64,000 nt of DNA from an uncultured Dorea sp. (GCA_948602995.1 CAPEBR010000006.1:1-64000); one strand, 5' to 3'; positions 25,857 to 35,724 are shown, counted from the stretch's first letter. Translations and numbers: made by a program. The notes: generated by a model not told the origin, from the sequence alone.

Positions 25857-27911
25857 TTATTCTAGCTCCAAAAAGGTTTTGATCTTCTGAATAGTGTCTG
25901 CATCTGTATAGACAGTCAGGTCGCGGTTTCCTTCCTCAGAGGCCGCTGTTGCTATGATATCAAGGCTGTAATTGTCCAGAGGATAGTAATAATCTCCGAT
26001 CCCCTCCAACAGCTCACTGCTGATCAGGCTGCTCTGTATGGACCGGATAAATTCTGGATCTGTAATCGTATATTCCTTACCTCCTGTATACTTCCACACA
26101 GTAAGCTTTTGAATCTGCGCCTCCTCCATGGACGTCTGCACATCTGTTTTCAGTTCGTTTTCAATGTACTGTATGGTTTTTTCAAATGTCGGATATAGAT
26201 AATAAGAATCTTCTATCTCATAGCTATAGCTGCTGTACACACCAAGGATTCCCGGACTGCTCTCAGGATTCATGTCATCCCCTGCCTTTTCGGTGTGGCT
26301 GACTGCAAGCCGTCCCACCGGCAGAGTGCTCTTTGCAGTGTCATACGTAAGCTCTGACAGCTCCTCCAGATAGATTTCAAACAGCCGGTTCCTCTGCTCC
26401 TTTGTCAGGTGGAGATACCTGCTGCCCTGGAAGTCCACAACTCCCACATCTGTTACCCGGGACCAGTCTGCCGTATACAGGGAATAATGATCCTCCTTAT
26501 ACTCCCGCGTACCGAAAATCTGTCCGAGCAGCCTGTCCTCCAGCTCCTCGCTCAGTACATATTCGCGTCTCTTCTCCCTGCCGTTTTTCAGCCTGTATTT
26601 TACAGTGTAGGTCTCGTATCCGGAGGAATCCGCGTCATCTGAAGCATAAGTCTCTGCATTTTCATCATTCTGCATCACTACATCGGCCAGTATCGTGAGT
26701 GCTTCTTCCATGACTTCCCCTGAAATGCCCTTTCTTTCCTTTCCCCAAAATGCACCGGTATAGGAGTGTCCACTATCAATGAACAGAGCCTGTGCGTCCT
26801 CCTTTTTGGGAATATAAGTATCGTAACCCGAAAGATCCATCCAAAAAAAACCGGCAATTCCAAGCGCTGCCACAATGGATGCCGCCATCTGCTTCTTACA
26901 GCAAAGCATTCCCTTCACATCAAACCGGTAGATACATTCGATCAGTCCATGGGAAAGAAAGCCGCCGATGATAATTCCAGCTACAATCCAAAAATGAAAA
27001 GAACTAAAAGATGCCGTATACAGGGCCATCCCGGTATACAGGGCTATGGGGATCACAAGGAGAATGCGCACAGCAGGACAGATCTTTGGAAATGCCACCG
27101 CCCTGCCGGCCATCTCAGATGCACGCTTTTCATACAGGATAAAATCTGTCGCAAGCAGTACAGCAACCCAGGCGCATAAAGCGGCAAAGGGAAGAAAATG
27201 GTCTTTCCAGTCCCACGGCCCGGCATCTGAAAGCAGCTTTACAGCAAGGGCCGCCGGGGAAAAGTAATCGAACACTCCGCCCCGCAGAGGTTCCGAATAG
27301 GTTCTGAAAAAGATCGTGGCAAGCCCCGGGTACAAAAAGCGGAGCATCACCGGCGAATAGATCACGATCGCCGCAAATGCAAGAACTCCTACAAATGTAT
27401 GACCAGTCAGAATCATGGCAAGCGCCATCGTCAGATATACTGCTGCAAACACAATAAGATAGCATCCAAAGGACCACACGGCATTTCTTCCGATTGTCAT
27501 CGAAAAATGTCCAACAGCGGCAACTGCCGCACATTTAAAAAGCATCAATACCAGGACAGCAGTCCCAAAAAGAACCAGGTCATTTGTTCCTGTAATATAG
27601 AAAAAAAGCCTTCTTCTAACTGGCAGTGAATAATAAAAATCAATCTCTGTCCTGGAGTGCAGGCAGCGAAAGCCGCTGACCGCCAGGAGCACCGCAGATA
27701 TCAGTACAATGATCCCGAATCCCATCCCAGGCTCTGACAACTCGGTAAGATGTTTCCCAATCTCTTCACCCTGCCTACTGCAGATATTCTGCACAGATAT
27801 TAAATACCAAATCATATATCCAAAGAAAAGTAGCAGAACCAGAAGCATCATTCCGATACGGTGTTTTATATTTTCACGCCTCATACTATAATATGAGCTT
27901 TTTGATGTCAT
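25857..27911 (-). CDS. Large ABC transporter permease of a GntR-linked module
   Basis: A membrane protein of about 684 aa with six or more N-terminal membrane segments (about 20-350) and a long soluble C-terminal region (about 365-684) likely outside the membrane. The segment RTEIDFYYSLPVRRRLFFYITG is typical of ABC-2 permeases in Firmicutes. It overlaps its ATPase gene by 26 nt, and its start is placed at MTSKSSYYSM, where GGAGG has suitable spacing. With the ATPase and GntR regulator it forms a YtrA-like unit, a class induced by cell-envelope stress. Substrate unknown. Confidence 0.82.
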   Translation of the reverse strand: MTSKSSYYSMRRENIKHRIGMMLLVLLLFFGYMIWYLISVQNICSRQGEEIGKHLTELSEPGMGFGIIVLISAVLLAVSGFRCLHSRTEIDFYYSLPVRRRLFFYITGTNDLVLFGTAVLVLMLFKCAAVAAVGHFSMTIGRNAVWSFGCYLIVFAAVYLTMALAMILTGHTFVGVLAFAAIVIYSPVMLRFLYPGLATIFFRTYSEPLRGGVFDYFSPAALAVKLLSDAGPWDWKDHFLPFAALCAWVAVLLATDFILYEKRASEMAGRAVAFPKICPAVRILLVIPIALYTGMALYTASFSSFHFWIVAGIIIGGFLSHGLIECIYRFDVKGMLCCKKQMAASIVAALGIAGFFWMDLSGYDTYIPKKEDAQALFIDSGHSYTGAFWGKERKGISGEVMEEALTILADVVMQNDENAETYASDDADSSGYETYTVKYRLKNGREKRREYVLSEELEDRLLGQIFGTREYKEDHYSLYTADWSRVTDVGVVDFQGSRYLHLTKEQRNRLFEIYLEELSELTYDTAKSTLPVGRLAVSHTEKAGDDMNPESSPGILGVYSSYSYEIEDSYYLYPTFEKTIQYIENELKTDVQTSMEEAQIQKLTVWKYTGGKEYTITDPEFIRSIQSSLISSELLEGIGDYYYPLDNYSLDIIATAASEEGNRDLTVYTDADTIQKIKTFLELE

Positions 27912-28785
27912 AACCAGCCACCTCCGTTTCACTGATAAAGATCTCTTCTAATGACAATGGCAGCATCTCAAAATAAACTGGCTCTAATGCTTCCATCTGT
28001 CCCCTGATCTCCTCCTTTTCTCCTCTTACTGTCATAGAAATCAGACGCCCTCTCTGTTCCAGCTGGAGAATACGGAATTTCTCATAAAAGGAAACCTCCA
28101 CATGCTCTGCAAATACACACTGGACCTTATGAAGATTACACTTCAGATCAGAAAGCTCTCTGGACAGGAGCACCCCTCCCTTGTGCAGAAGCCCTATGTG
28201 GTCACAGATGTCCTCAAGCTCTCTTAAGTTATGGGATGCAATAACCAGGGTAAATCCCCTGTCATCAATCTCCTTTGCCAACAGGCTTTTAATCCCCTGA
28301 CGCATCACCGGATCCAGCCCGTCAAAGGTCTCGTCACAAAACAGATACGATACGTTCGCACATAGTCCAAGGACAATTGAAAGCTGTTTTTTCATTCCCT
28401 TGGAATAGGTCTGGATCTTGCGGTGACCGTCCAGCCCGAACTGTCCAAGAAGTTTTGCATACCTGTGTCCGTCAAAGTCCCTGTAATAGCTGCTGTAAAA
28501 CCTTTCCATATCAAATGCTGTTGCATTAGGATAAAAAAACTGCTCGTCCGAGATATAGAAAAACCTCTTCTTCACCAGCGGGTTGTCCCACACCCTCTCA
28601 TCGTCAATCAGAATCTCTCCCGCATCCGGCTTAAGCACTCCTGCCATCATACGCAGCAGCGTACTCTTACCCGCCCCGTTCGTTCCAAGCATTCCAAACA
28701 CATTCTGGGAGTGAATCTTAAGGCTCAGCTGCTTCACTGCCTCAATTGTGCCAAATATCTTGCTCACCTGCTTTACCTCAATCAT
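27886..28785 (-). CDS. ABC transporter ATP-binding protein
   Basis: A 299-aa ATPase. Walker A is GTNGAGKSTLL, the signature region is YSKGMKKQLSIVLGL, and Walker B is YLFCDETFDGLD, with Cys in the position before Asp-Glu. The C-terminal 90 residues are an extra domain. It is translationally coupled to the GntR gene (ATGA overlap) and to the permease gene (26-nt overlap). Confidence 0.9.
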   Translation of the reverse strand: MIEVKQVSKIFGTIEAVKQLSLKIHSQNVFGMLGTNGAGKSTLLRMMAGVLKPDAGEILIDDERVWDNPLVKKRFFYISDEQFFYPNATAFDMERFYSSYYRDFDGHRYAKLLGQFGLDGHRKIQTYSKGMKKQLSIVLGLCANVSYLFCDETFDGLDPVMRQGIKSLLAKEIDDRGFTLVIASHNLRELEDICDHIGLLHKGGVLLSRELSDLKCNLHKVQCVFAEHVEVSFYEKFRILQLEQRGRLISMTVRGEKEEIRGQMEALEPVYFEMLPLSLEEIFISETEVAGYDIKKLIL

Positions 28786-29165
28786 GCCGTCACCTCCCCG
28801 TAAAAGTCTGTAACCACCTCCTGGAGCCTCTGAAAAAGCATCTCCTTTTTCATCCCCTGCCGCAGGCAGACCCGGATCTGCTTCTCAAACCCCGCCAGAA
28901 GCCGTTCCTTCTGCTTCTCAAAAAGCTCTGTATCCCGCTTCACAAAATTTCCCCGTCCTTTCACCGCATAGATAAAACCGTCACGCTCCAACTCCGTATA
29001 GGCCCGCTGAATCGTATTCGGGTTAATCGACAGCTCAACGGCAAGCGTCCGCACTGACGGCATCTTCTCACCTGCCTCCAGTACCCCGCTCACAATCAAT
29101 GTCTGGAACCTCTCCACAATCTGCTCATAGATAGGCCGTTTGTCACTGTAGTCTATAATAATCAT
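28782..29165 (-). CDS. GntR-family regulator, YtrA type
   Basis: A 127-aa protein with an N-terminal GntR winged helix (PIYEQIVERFQTLIVSGVLEAGEKMPSVRTLAVELSINPNTIQRAY) and a short C-terminal helical part, the small YtrA form. It is the first gene of the ABC operon and probably represses it. Upstream on the minus strand a TTAATA..TATAATTAG stretch (about 29200-29225) looks like its promoter. Confidence 0.9.
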   Translation of the reverse strand: MIIIDYSDKRPIYEQIVERFQTLIVSGVLEAGEKMPSVRTLAVELSINPNTIQRAYTELERDGFIYAVKGRGNFVKRDTELFEKQKERLLAGFEKQIRVCLRQGMKKEMLFQRLQEVVTDFYGEVTA

Positions 29166-29241
29166 GGCTCCTCCTTTCCTTCATTGTGTGTGAAATGTAT
29201 TAAGTGTACTAATTATATTAATACACTTTTCCTGATTTGTC

Positions 29242-29308
29242 AATTGGGGACGGGGCATTTTTAAAAATGCCTCGTCCCCAATTGACAAAAAATGCCCCGT
29301 CCCCAATT
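29242..29308. repeat. GGGGACGGGGCATTTTT palindrome, one full and one half copy
   Basis: A full palindrome (29242-29284) is followed by a second right half (29289-29308), suggesting a duplication or partial loss. It lies two bases from the carB stop codon (29311-29313) and just upstream of the GntR gene promoter. Confidence 0.8.
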
Positions 29309-29310
29309 GA

Positions 29311-32300
29311 TTAAATCTCCGCAATATTCACTAATGTCAGCTTTTGTATATCTGTATTCTCCAGACTTGTGATTAGTGCCTCTGCCGTATCAATCGCAGT
29401 AAGTACATTTACACCTGTCTCCACTGCGTTTCTTCTGATCACGAAGCCGTCCTTTCCATGTTCTGCCCCCTGGGGCGGTGTATCAATGACAAGATCAATC
29501 TTATGGCCAAGGATCAGATCCATGAGATTCGGTGTCTCCTGCTCGATCTTATTCACTGCAATTGCCTTAACACCGCTCTTTTTCAGTGCCTGGGCAGTTC
29601 CCGCTGTGGCAAAGATACGGTAGCCGATCTTCTCGAATCTTCTTCCAATCTCCACTGCCTGGGGCTTGTCTTCATCCCGGACAGTAAGGATCATGTTATT
29701 GAATTTCGGAAGCTTAATGCCTGCACCCAGGAATGCTTTGTAAAGCGCCTCATCGAATGTCTTTGCGATTCCCAGGCATTCTCCTGTGGACTTCATCTCA
29801 GGCCCCAGGCTGATATCTGCATCCCGGATTTTCTCAAAAGAGAATACCGGCATCTTTACTGCAAAATAATCTGCTTCTGGCTGCAGTCCTTTTGTATATC
29901 CCAATTCTCCAATCTTATGTCCGATTATGACCTTTGCCGCAAGAGGCACGATGGGGATTCCTGTCACTTTGCTGATGTAGGGAACGGTCCGGCTGGAACG
30001 AGGGTTCACCTCAATCACATAGACTTCCTCCCCGCACACAATAAACTGAATATTGATAAGCCCGATTACATGCAGTGACCGGGCAAGCCTCCTGGTATAC
30101 TCCTCAATGGTCTGCTTCGTCTTCTCCGTAAGGCTCTGTGCCGGATAAACAGAGATGCTGTCCCCGGAATGGATTCCCGCACGTTCAATATGCTCCATAA
30201 TACCCGGGATCAGAATATCCTCTCCATCGCATACTGCATCCACCTCAATCTCTTTTCCCTGCAGATACTTATCCACCAGGATCGGATGATCCTGGGCAAT
30301 CCGGTTAATGATGCCGATAAATTCGTCGATATCGCGGTCATTAATGGCAATCTGCATGCCCTGCCCGCCAAGTACATAAGAGGGTCTTACAAGCACCGGA
30401 TATCCAAGACGGTTTGCGACCTTCTTTGCCTCCTCTGCTGTATATACGGTGTCTCCCTTGGGTCTGGGTATCTGACACTCTTCCAGAATCCGGTCAAAGA
30501 GCTCCCTGTCCTCGGCAGCATCCACATCCTCTGCCTTTGTGCCCAGAATGGGAACCCCCATCTTCATCAATGCTTCTGTAAGCTTAATCGCTGTCTGACC
30601 GCCAAACTGCACCACCGCTCCATCCGGCTTTTCTATATCCACAATACTTTCCACATCCTCTGGAGTAAGGGGTTCAAAATACAGCTTATCTGCAATGTCA
30701 AAGTCCGTGCTCACAGTTTCAGGATTGTTATTTACAATAATCGTCTCATAGCCTTCCTTTGCAAACGCCCAGGTGCAGTGCACGGAGCAGAAATCAAACT
30801 CAATTCCCTGTCCAATCCGGATGGGACCAGAGCCAAGCACAAGGACTTTTTTACGCCCTTCCGTCTTCTCTGCCTCATTCTCACTGCCGAACACGGAATA
30901 ATAGTACGGGGTTTCCGCCGCAAACTCTGCCGCACAGGTATCTACCATCTTGTAGGCCGCCCGGATTCCATACTCATGGCGGAGGTCATGAACCTTACGT
31001 TCTTCAAGACCCGTAAGCCTTGCGATCACGTTATCTGGAAACTCCAGCCTCTTTGCCTCCTTAAGAAGTCCGGCATCAATTCCCCCTCTTCCGGATGCCA
31101 CTCTGGGTGCGCATGCCTTCAGAGCCTGCTCCATCTCTACCAGTACTGCAATCTTATCAATAAACCAGATATCAATCTTTGTAATATCATGAATGATTTT
31201 ATAGGAGATACCTCTTCTTACTGCTTCCGCAATCTTCCAGATCCGCTGGTCATCCACCCGTTTCAGCTCCTCCAGCAGATCCTCCCTTGTAAGCCTGGAA
31301 AAATCGTATGACAGCAGACTGTCCACATGCTGCTCCAGGGAACGGATTGCCTTCATTAAGGCGCCCTCAAAATTATCACAGATACTCATAACCTCACCCG
31401 TTGCCTTCATCTGTGTGGTAAGGGTACGTTTTGCGCTGATAAACTTGTCAAAAGGAAGACGCGGAATCTTTACGACGCAATAATCAAGCATAGGCTCAAA
31501 GCTTGCATAAGTCTTCTTTGTTACTGCATTTTTAATCTCATCCAGGGTATAGCCCAGAGCAATCTTCGCCGCAACCTTGGCAATCGGGTATCCCGTTGCC
31601 TTACTGGCCAGGGCAGAGGAACGGCTGACACGGGGATTCACCTCGATCACACAGTATTCAAAGGTATCCGGATGCAGGGCATACTGCACATTACAGCCGC
31701 CGGTTATATTCAGCTCACTGATAATGTTAAGCGCTGATGTCCGAAGCATCTGGTATTCCTTATCCCCCAGAGTCTGGGAGGGAGCCACCACAATGCTGTC
31801 CCCGGTATGCACGCCCACCGGATCAATATTTTCCATATTACATACAGTAATACAGTTTCCGGCCGCATCACGCATCACCTCGTACTCAATTTCTTTCCAG
31901 CCAGCGATACAGCGCTCCACCAGCACCTGTCCTACACGGGAAAGACGAAGGCCATTTTCCAGAATCTCCATAAGCTGATGCCTGTTGTGGGCAATCCCGC
32001 CGCCGCTGCCCCCAAGCGTATAGGCCGGACGCAGTACCACCGGATATCCGATACTCTCGGCAAATTTCACGCCATCCTCCACACTCTCCACCACAAGGGA
32101 CGCCGCGCAGGGCTCCCCGATCTTTTCCATAGTGGACTTAAATTCCAGGCGGTCCTCTGCCTTTTTAATGGTCTCTGCCGTTGTTCCGATCAGGCGCACA
32201 TGGTTCCTTCCAAGAAAACCATTTTCCTCAAGCTCCATGGCAAGGTTCAGAGCGGCCTGTCCTCCAAGGGTTGGAAGCACACTGTCCGGCTGTTCCTTTA

Positions 32301-32535
32301 TAATAAGCTGTTCCACCACTTCCACGGTAAGGGGCTCAATATATACCTTATCTGCAATATCTTTATCTGTCATAATGGTTGCCGGATTCGAATTCAGGAG
32401 CACAACCTCCAGCCCCTCCTCCTTAAGGGAACGGCAGGCCTGGGTTCCCGCATAATCAAATTCTGCCGCCTGACCAATCACAATAGGGCCGGAACCAATG
32501 ACAAGCACCTTTTTAATCTCATTATTCTTTGGCAT
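29311..32535 (-). CDS. carB: Carbamoyl-phosphate synthase, large subunit
   Basis: The 1074-aa synthetase makes carbamoyl phosphate from bicarbonate, ATP and glutamine-derived ammonia, for pyrimidines and arginine. Two homologous ATP-grasp halves are visible: KVLVIGSGPIVIGQAAEFDYAG at the start and KVLVLGSGPIRIGQGIEFDFCS about residue 555. The C-terminal MGS-like allosteric domain follows (from about 930). Full length. Its ATG overlaps the carA stop codon by one base. Confidence 0.97.
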   Translation of the reverse strand: MPKNNEIKKVLVIGSGPIVIGQAAEFDYAGTQACRSLKEEGLEVVLLNSNPATIMTDKDIADKVYIEPLTVEVVEQLIIKEQPDSVLPTLGGQAALNLAMELEENGFLGRNHVRLIGTTAETIKKAEDRLEFKSTMEKIGEPCAASLVVESVEDGVKFAESIGYPVVLRPAYTLGGSGGGIAHNRHQLMEILENGLRLSRVGQVLVERCIAGWKEIEYEVMRDAAGNCITVCNMENIDPVGVHTGDSIVVAPSQTLGDKEYQMLRTSALNIISELNITGGCNVQYALHPDTFEYCVIEVNPRVSRSSALASKATGYPIAKVAAKIALGYTLDEIKNAVTKKTYASFEPMLDYCVVKIPRLPFDKFISAKRTLTTQMKATGEVMSICDNFEGALMKAIRSLEQHVDSLLSYDFSRLTREDLLEELKRVDDQRIWKIAEAVRRGISYKIIHDITKIDIWFIDKIAVLVEMEQALKACAPRVASGRGGIDAGLLKEAKRLEFPDNVIARLTGLEERKVHDLRHEYGIRAAYKMVDTCAAEFAAETPYYYSVFGSENEAEKTEGRKKVLVLGSGPIRIGQGIEFDFCSVHCTWAFAKEGYETIIVNNNPETVSTDFDIADKLYFEPLTPEDVESIVDIEKPDGAVVQFGGQTAIKLTEALMKMGVPILGTKAEDVDAAEDRELFDRILEECQIPRPKGDTVYTAEEAKKVANRLGYPVLVRPSYVLGGQGMQIAINDRDIDEFIGIINRIAQDHPILVDKYLQGKEIEVDAVCDGEDILIPGIMEHIERAGIHSGDSISVYPAQSLTEKTKQTIEEYTRRLARSLHVIGLINIQFIVCGEEVYVIEVNPRSSRTVPYISKVTGIPIVPLAAKVIIGHKIGELGYTKGLQPEADYFAVKMPVFSFEKIRDADISLGPEMKSTGECLGIAKTFDEALYKAFLGAGIKLPKFNNMILTVRDEDKPQAVEIGRRFEKIGYRIFATAGTAQALKKSGVKAIAVNKIEQETPNLMDLILGHKIDLVIDTPPQGAEHGKDGFVIRRNAVETGVNVLTAIDTAEALITSLENTDIQKLTLVNIAEI

Positions 32536-33605
32536 TATTCTGCTCCTTTCATCATATCCATAAATCTGTCAAACAAATAGCCTGAATCCTGGGGACCGGG
32601 ACATGCCTCCGGATGGAACTGCACTGTAAAAATATGTTTCCCGGTATATGCAAGCCCCTCATTCGTACCGTCATTTACATTCACAAACGCCTCCTGCGCG
32701 GCAGCCGGATCCATGGTGCTGTAATCAACCGCATACCCGTGATTCTGCGAAGAAATGTACACCCGTCCGCTTTGTAAATCCTTCACCGGATGATTTCCGC
32801 CCCTGTGCCCGTATTTCAGCTTATATGTCTTTGCACCATGTGCAAGAGCCATCAGCTGATGTCCCAGGCAGATTGCAAATATGGGAATAGTTGTATCGGA
32901 TAATTTTTTGATTTCTTTAATAATAGATGTGCAGCTTTCCGGATCCCCTGGCCCGTTGGAAAGCATAATCCCGTCCGGCTTCGACTGAATAATCTCCTCT
33001 GCAGCCGTATCTGCCGGATAGATAGTGACATGACAGCCCCTCTGATTTAAAGATCTGGCAATATTCTTCTTTGCACCGAAGTCCATAAGCGCCACCCTCG
33101 GTCCTTTTCCTTCTAATATATATGTATCTGTGCAGGTTACCTTTGACACAACATCCCCGACCTTATATGCCCGAAGCGCTGGAAGGACCTCCTCCAGACT
33201 GAAATTTGCATTTGTCGTAATCATACCGTTCATGGTACCCTTTTCCCTGAGAAGCTTCGTAAGAGCCCTTGTATCAATCCCCGCAATCCCCGGAATATCC
33301 TGTTTAACGAGAAACTCCTCCAGTTCTCCTTCACAGCGGAAATTACTTGCCACACGGGAAAGCTCTCTTACGATATATCCGTCCGGCCATGCCTTCTTTG
33401 ATTCCATATCCGGGGTAACTCCGTAATTTCCAATCAGAGGATATGTCATCACAACGGCCTGTCCGGCATAGGATGGATCCGTCAGCACCTCCAGATAACC
33501 CGTCATCGAAGTGTTAAATACAATCTCACTAATCATGTCCCTCGCCGAACCAATACTGGCTCCCTCAAAGACTGTTCCGTCCTCCAGAATAAGAAATGCT
33601 TTCAT
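32535..33605 (-). CDS. carA: Carbamoyl-phosphate synthase, small subunit
   Basis: A 356-aa glutamine amidotransferase subunit supplying ammonia to CarB. The N-terminal CPSase domain starts MKAFLILEDGTVFEGAS; the class I amidotransferase domain has the catalytic Cys in FAICLGHQLMALAHGA and the His/Glu pair in VQFHPEACPGP. I start at the ATG after GGGTGGAAGG; the open frame has ten more upstream codons with no ribosome-binding site. A leader repeat shared with the gene at 49260 lies upstream. No PyrR-type leader was recognised. Confidence 0.96.
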   Translation of the reverse strand: MKAFLILEDGTVFEGASIGSARDMISEIVFNTSMTGYLEVLTDPSYAGQAVVMTYPLIGNYGVTPDMESKKAWPDGYIVRELSRVASNFRCEGELEEFLVKQDIPGIAGIDTRALTKLLREKGTMNGMITTNANFSLEEVLPALRAYKVGDVVSKVTCTDTYILEGKGPRVALMDFGAKKNIARSLNQRGCHVTIYPADTAAEEIIQSKPDGIMLSNGPGDPESCTSIIKEIKKLSDTTIPIFAICLGHQLMALAHGAKTYKLKYGHRGGNHPVKDLQSGRVYISSQNHGYAVDYSTMDPAAAQEAFVNVNDGTNEGLAYTGKHIFTVQFHPEACPGPQDSGYLFDRFMDMMKGAE

Positions 33606-33642
33606 CCTTCCACCCTTTCCTTTTCTTAAATTCATATAAAAA

Positions 33643-33702
33643 TCAAGAGGTCGTGCTTTTTCATGCGGGCATGAAACGCATGACCTTTTTACACTTGTAT
33701 CA
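33643..33702 (-). promoter_or_regulatory. carA leader element shared with the gene at 49260
   Basis: Minus-strand text TGATACAAGTGTAAAAAGG, then CATGCGTTTCATGCCCGCATG and GACCTCTTG, is matched closely at 49013-49072 (plus strand). It contains a CATGCG/CGCATG hairpin and a GGTC/GACC outer pairing. In both cases it starts close to the likely transcription start and leads to the gene start. Confidence 0.5.
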
Positions 33703-33726
33703 TTTTAATACACTTATTTGCATTTT

Positions 33727-34197
33727 TCAACCTTTAAAAGTCAGGAAAATAAGCCTTAAGACAATGCCAGACGCTAAAAACGGACCGAACGCAATCCTTG
33801 TTTTCCGGGTTCCTTTTTTTACCAGAATAAGATAAATACTAAAGACTCCTCCCAGGATCAGAGCATAGAAAAACGAATAAAAGATGTCCTTTGCACCAAG
33901 AAAAAGTCCGCAGGCAGCCATCAGCTTCACATCCCCTCCCCCGAATGCCCCAGGCACAATCAAAGCAATCAGAAGCATCGGAGCGCTGACAGCCAGGACA
34001 CCTGACGCTCCGGCTGCGATTCCCTGCACATCTGCCCCCTCCAGTGTGAGCAGTCTTATAAGCCCTGTAAGAAGGATGCCAGAAACATACAGATCCGGTA
34101 TCCTTCTCTCCCTTCCATCCGTATAAGCCGCCCCTGTAAGCAGTATTAAAAATGTGGTTGTAAGCATCCCTTCCACAGACAACAATTGTTTTATCAT
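33727..34197 (-). CDS. Prepilin-peptidase-like membrane protein (A24 family, short form)
   Basis: A 156-aa integral membrane protein with about five hydrophobic segments. The A24 aspartyl protease residues are visible as YTDGRERRIPD (first Asp) near residue 28 and PGAFGGGDVKLMAA (the GxGD motif) near residue 85. It lacks the N-terminal methylase domain of PilD. A24 enzymes process prepilin-like signal peptides, but no pilin genes are in the window. I start at MIKQLLSVEG, preceded by GAAGGAG. Confidence 0.82.
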   Translation of the reverse strand: MIKQLLSVEGMLTTTFLILLTGAAYTDGRERRIPDLYVSGILLTGLIRLLTLEGADVQGIAAGASGVLAVSAPMLLIALIVPGAFGGGDVKLMAACGLFLGAKDIFYSFFYALILGGVFSIYLILVKKGTRKTRIAFGPFLASGIVLRLIFLTFKG

Positions 34198-34210
34198 ATC
34201 GTCTCCTTCA

Positions 34211-35440
34211 TTACTCCTCATACTCCCAGTAAATCACAATTTTATTCAGCTTTTTGTCATCAATATAACTGTACTTCACCTGGGACAGCCCATACATCTG
34301 TGCCAGGCTCTGCGCCGCCTCATGAATGACATTTTCAAAAATATCTTTATGTGCCTCCTCGTATAAATCCTCATTCGAGAATTTAAATACAACGGGGCTT
34401 CCCTTTTTAGAAATCATATCGTTCATAACAGCCACTGCTTCCCCACTGTCATAATGGTCATAGTACATCCCATTTACCACATAATAGTTGCAATCCATCT
34501 TCGTGCATTCTGGAAGCTCAAGGTCCGCATCAGGAATATGGGTGCGTAAAAGCTCATCATCATCACAGCACATATAATCATAGCTGATATAATCCAGATT
34601 CTTCTTTACTTCCTCCCCCTCCTGCTCCTGGAACACCGGATCCCCCCAGGTGGTATCTACATAATAATAATCACCGGCACAGAGCACAAGGTTCCAGGCA
34701 TGGCTCTGCCCGCTCTCTGTTTTTCCTGTCACATAGGTGCAGAAAATCCCCATCTGCTCCAGCAGATACTGGGTTGCCTTGGAATATCCGGCACATACAG
34801 AGCGCCTGCCCACAAATACGCTGTAGATATTCTGATTATCCTCCGCATCCAGGTCGTATTCTACTGTATCTACAATATACTCGTATACATACAGAATCTT
34901 CTCATAGTCAGAGGCATCTGCCCTGATTCCCGCCAGGCATTCTGCCGCCGCCGCGTCAATCCTCCCCTGCCTCTCATCCCGCTCTGCCACATCGTACAGG
35001 TATACAGGTTCTAACACAGTATATTCCTCATCACCGCCATAGGAGGTGGCGGTAGTTGTCCCGTCGCACCAGAAGATCTCCGGATAATCCCTGAGCACAT
35101 ACTGAAACAGCAGATTCGTCCGCTTTGCATCTGACGAATGGACATAGATCTGTGCGTTATTTTCCTGGATTCCCTGGAGAATCTCCAGGTACACGGTCTG
35201 CTCCTCCTGGGATAGCTGCTCATAATAATATTTCCGCGCAACATTCTCCTGCACGTTTTCAATCTGCTGGAAGGGGATCTTTTCCTTTTCTGCAAACTGA
35301 TCCATTACCTGTTCCCTTACATCTTCCCCCTGGAATATGAAAAATGCACAGGCCATCAGCCCAAGACAGACAACCAGCATTGAAGTCAGCAAGACCAAAA
35401 GCGCATACAGGCATCCTGATTTTTTTCGTTTTCTCATCAT
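34211..35440 (-). CDS. Membrane-anchored transglutaminase-like protein
   Basis: A 409-aa protein with a basic N-terminus and one membrane segment (about 10-35: CLYALLVLLTSMLVVCLGLMACAFFIF), then a soluble domain probably outside the cell. A transglutaminase-like catalytic core is visible: Cys in RRSVCAGYSKATQYLLEQMGI (about 218), His in SGQSHAWNLV (about 248) and Asp in YYVDTTWGDP. Such domains act as cysteine proteases or peptidoglycan-related enzymes. It overlaps, or nearly so, the prepilin-peptidase gene, suggesting co-expression. Substrate unknown. Confidence 0.82.
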   Translation of the reverse strand: MMRKRKKSGCLYALLVLLTSMLVVCLGLMACAFFIFQGEDVREQVMDQFAEKEKIPFQQIENVQENVARKYYYEQLSQEEQTVYLEILQGIQENNAQIYVHSSDAKRTNLLFQYVLRDYPEIFWCDGTTTATSYGGDEEYTVLEPVYLYDVAERDERQGRIDAAAAECLAGIRADASDYEKILYVYEYIVDTVEYDLDAEDNQNIYSVFVGRRSVCAGYSKATQYLLEQMGIFCTYVTGKTESGQSHAWNLVLCAGDYYYVDTTWGDPVFQEQEGEEVKKNLDYISYDYMCCDDDELLRTHIPDADLELPECTKMDCNYYVVNGMYYDHYDSGEAVAVMNDMISKKGSPVVFKFSNEDLYEEAHKDIFENVIHEAAQSLAQMYGLSQVKYSYIDDKKLNKIVIYWEYEE

Positions 35441-35449
35441 CCTTATTCC

Positions 35450-35519
35450 GTAACTTGTTCAAAACTTCCACGCTGCATGCTTCGCCTGACAGGCCTGGGC
35501 TTACATGCCGAATCGTTAC
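35450..35519. repeat. Short inverted-repeat element with likely 8-bp target duplication
   Basis: Ends GTAAC/GTTAC enclose 70 bp with the hairpin-rich CATGCTTCGCCTGACAGG. Flanks are CTTATTCC (35442-35449) and GTTATTCC (35520-35527), 7 of 8 identical. It may be a distant member of the GTTACTRTTCAC family. The rest of 35528-35667 holds further small inverted repeats (CTTGACGGCAT / ATGCCATCAAG) and no gene. Confidence 0.45.
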
Positions 35520-35667
35520 GTTATTCCTTTCTATGTTTTGTACCGGTATACCTGACCGGACGCAGTCCGCCTTGACGGCATGTATTACGGGATGCCATCA
35601 AGGCATATCTTGCCGGACGCTCCGCAGGAGCATGCATTAGGTGATACCGCCAGTGCAATATATAGTA

Positions 35668-35694
35668 ACCATACTCTGCAGTTTTCATATAGTA
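35668..35694 (+). promoter_or_regulatory. Sigma-K-like promoter of the split SpoIID-like gene
   Basis: AC (35668-35669), 16 bp, then CATATAGTA (35686-35694) matches the sigma-K pattern AC-N16/17-CATANNNTA. The predicted start would be about 25 nt upstream of the ATG at 35725. No sigma-A promoter is obvious here. Inferred from consensus only. Confidence 0.55.
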
Positions 35695-35724
35695 ATAGCA
35701 AGAGCATTTTATGAGGTACAATTT

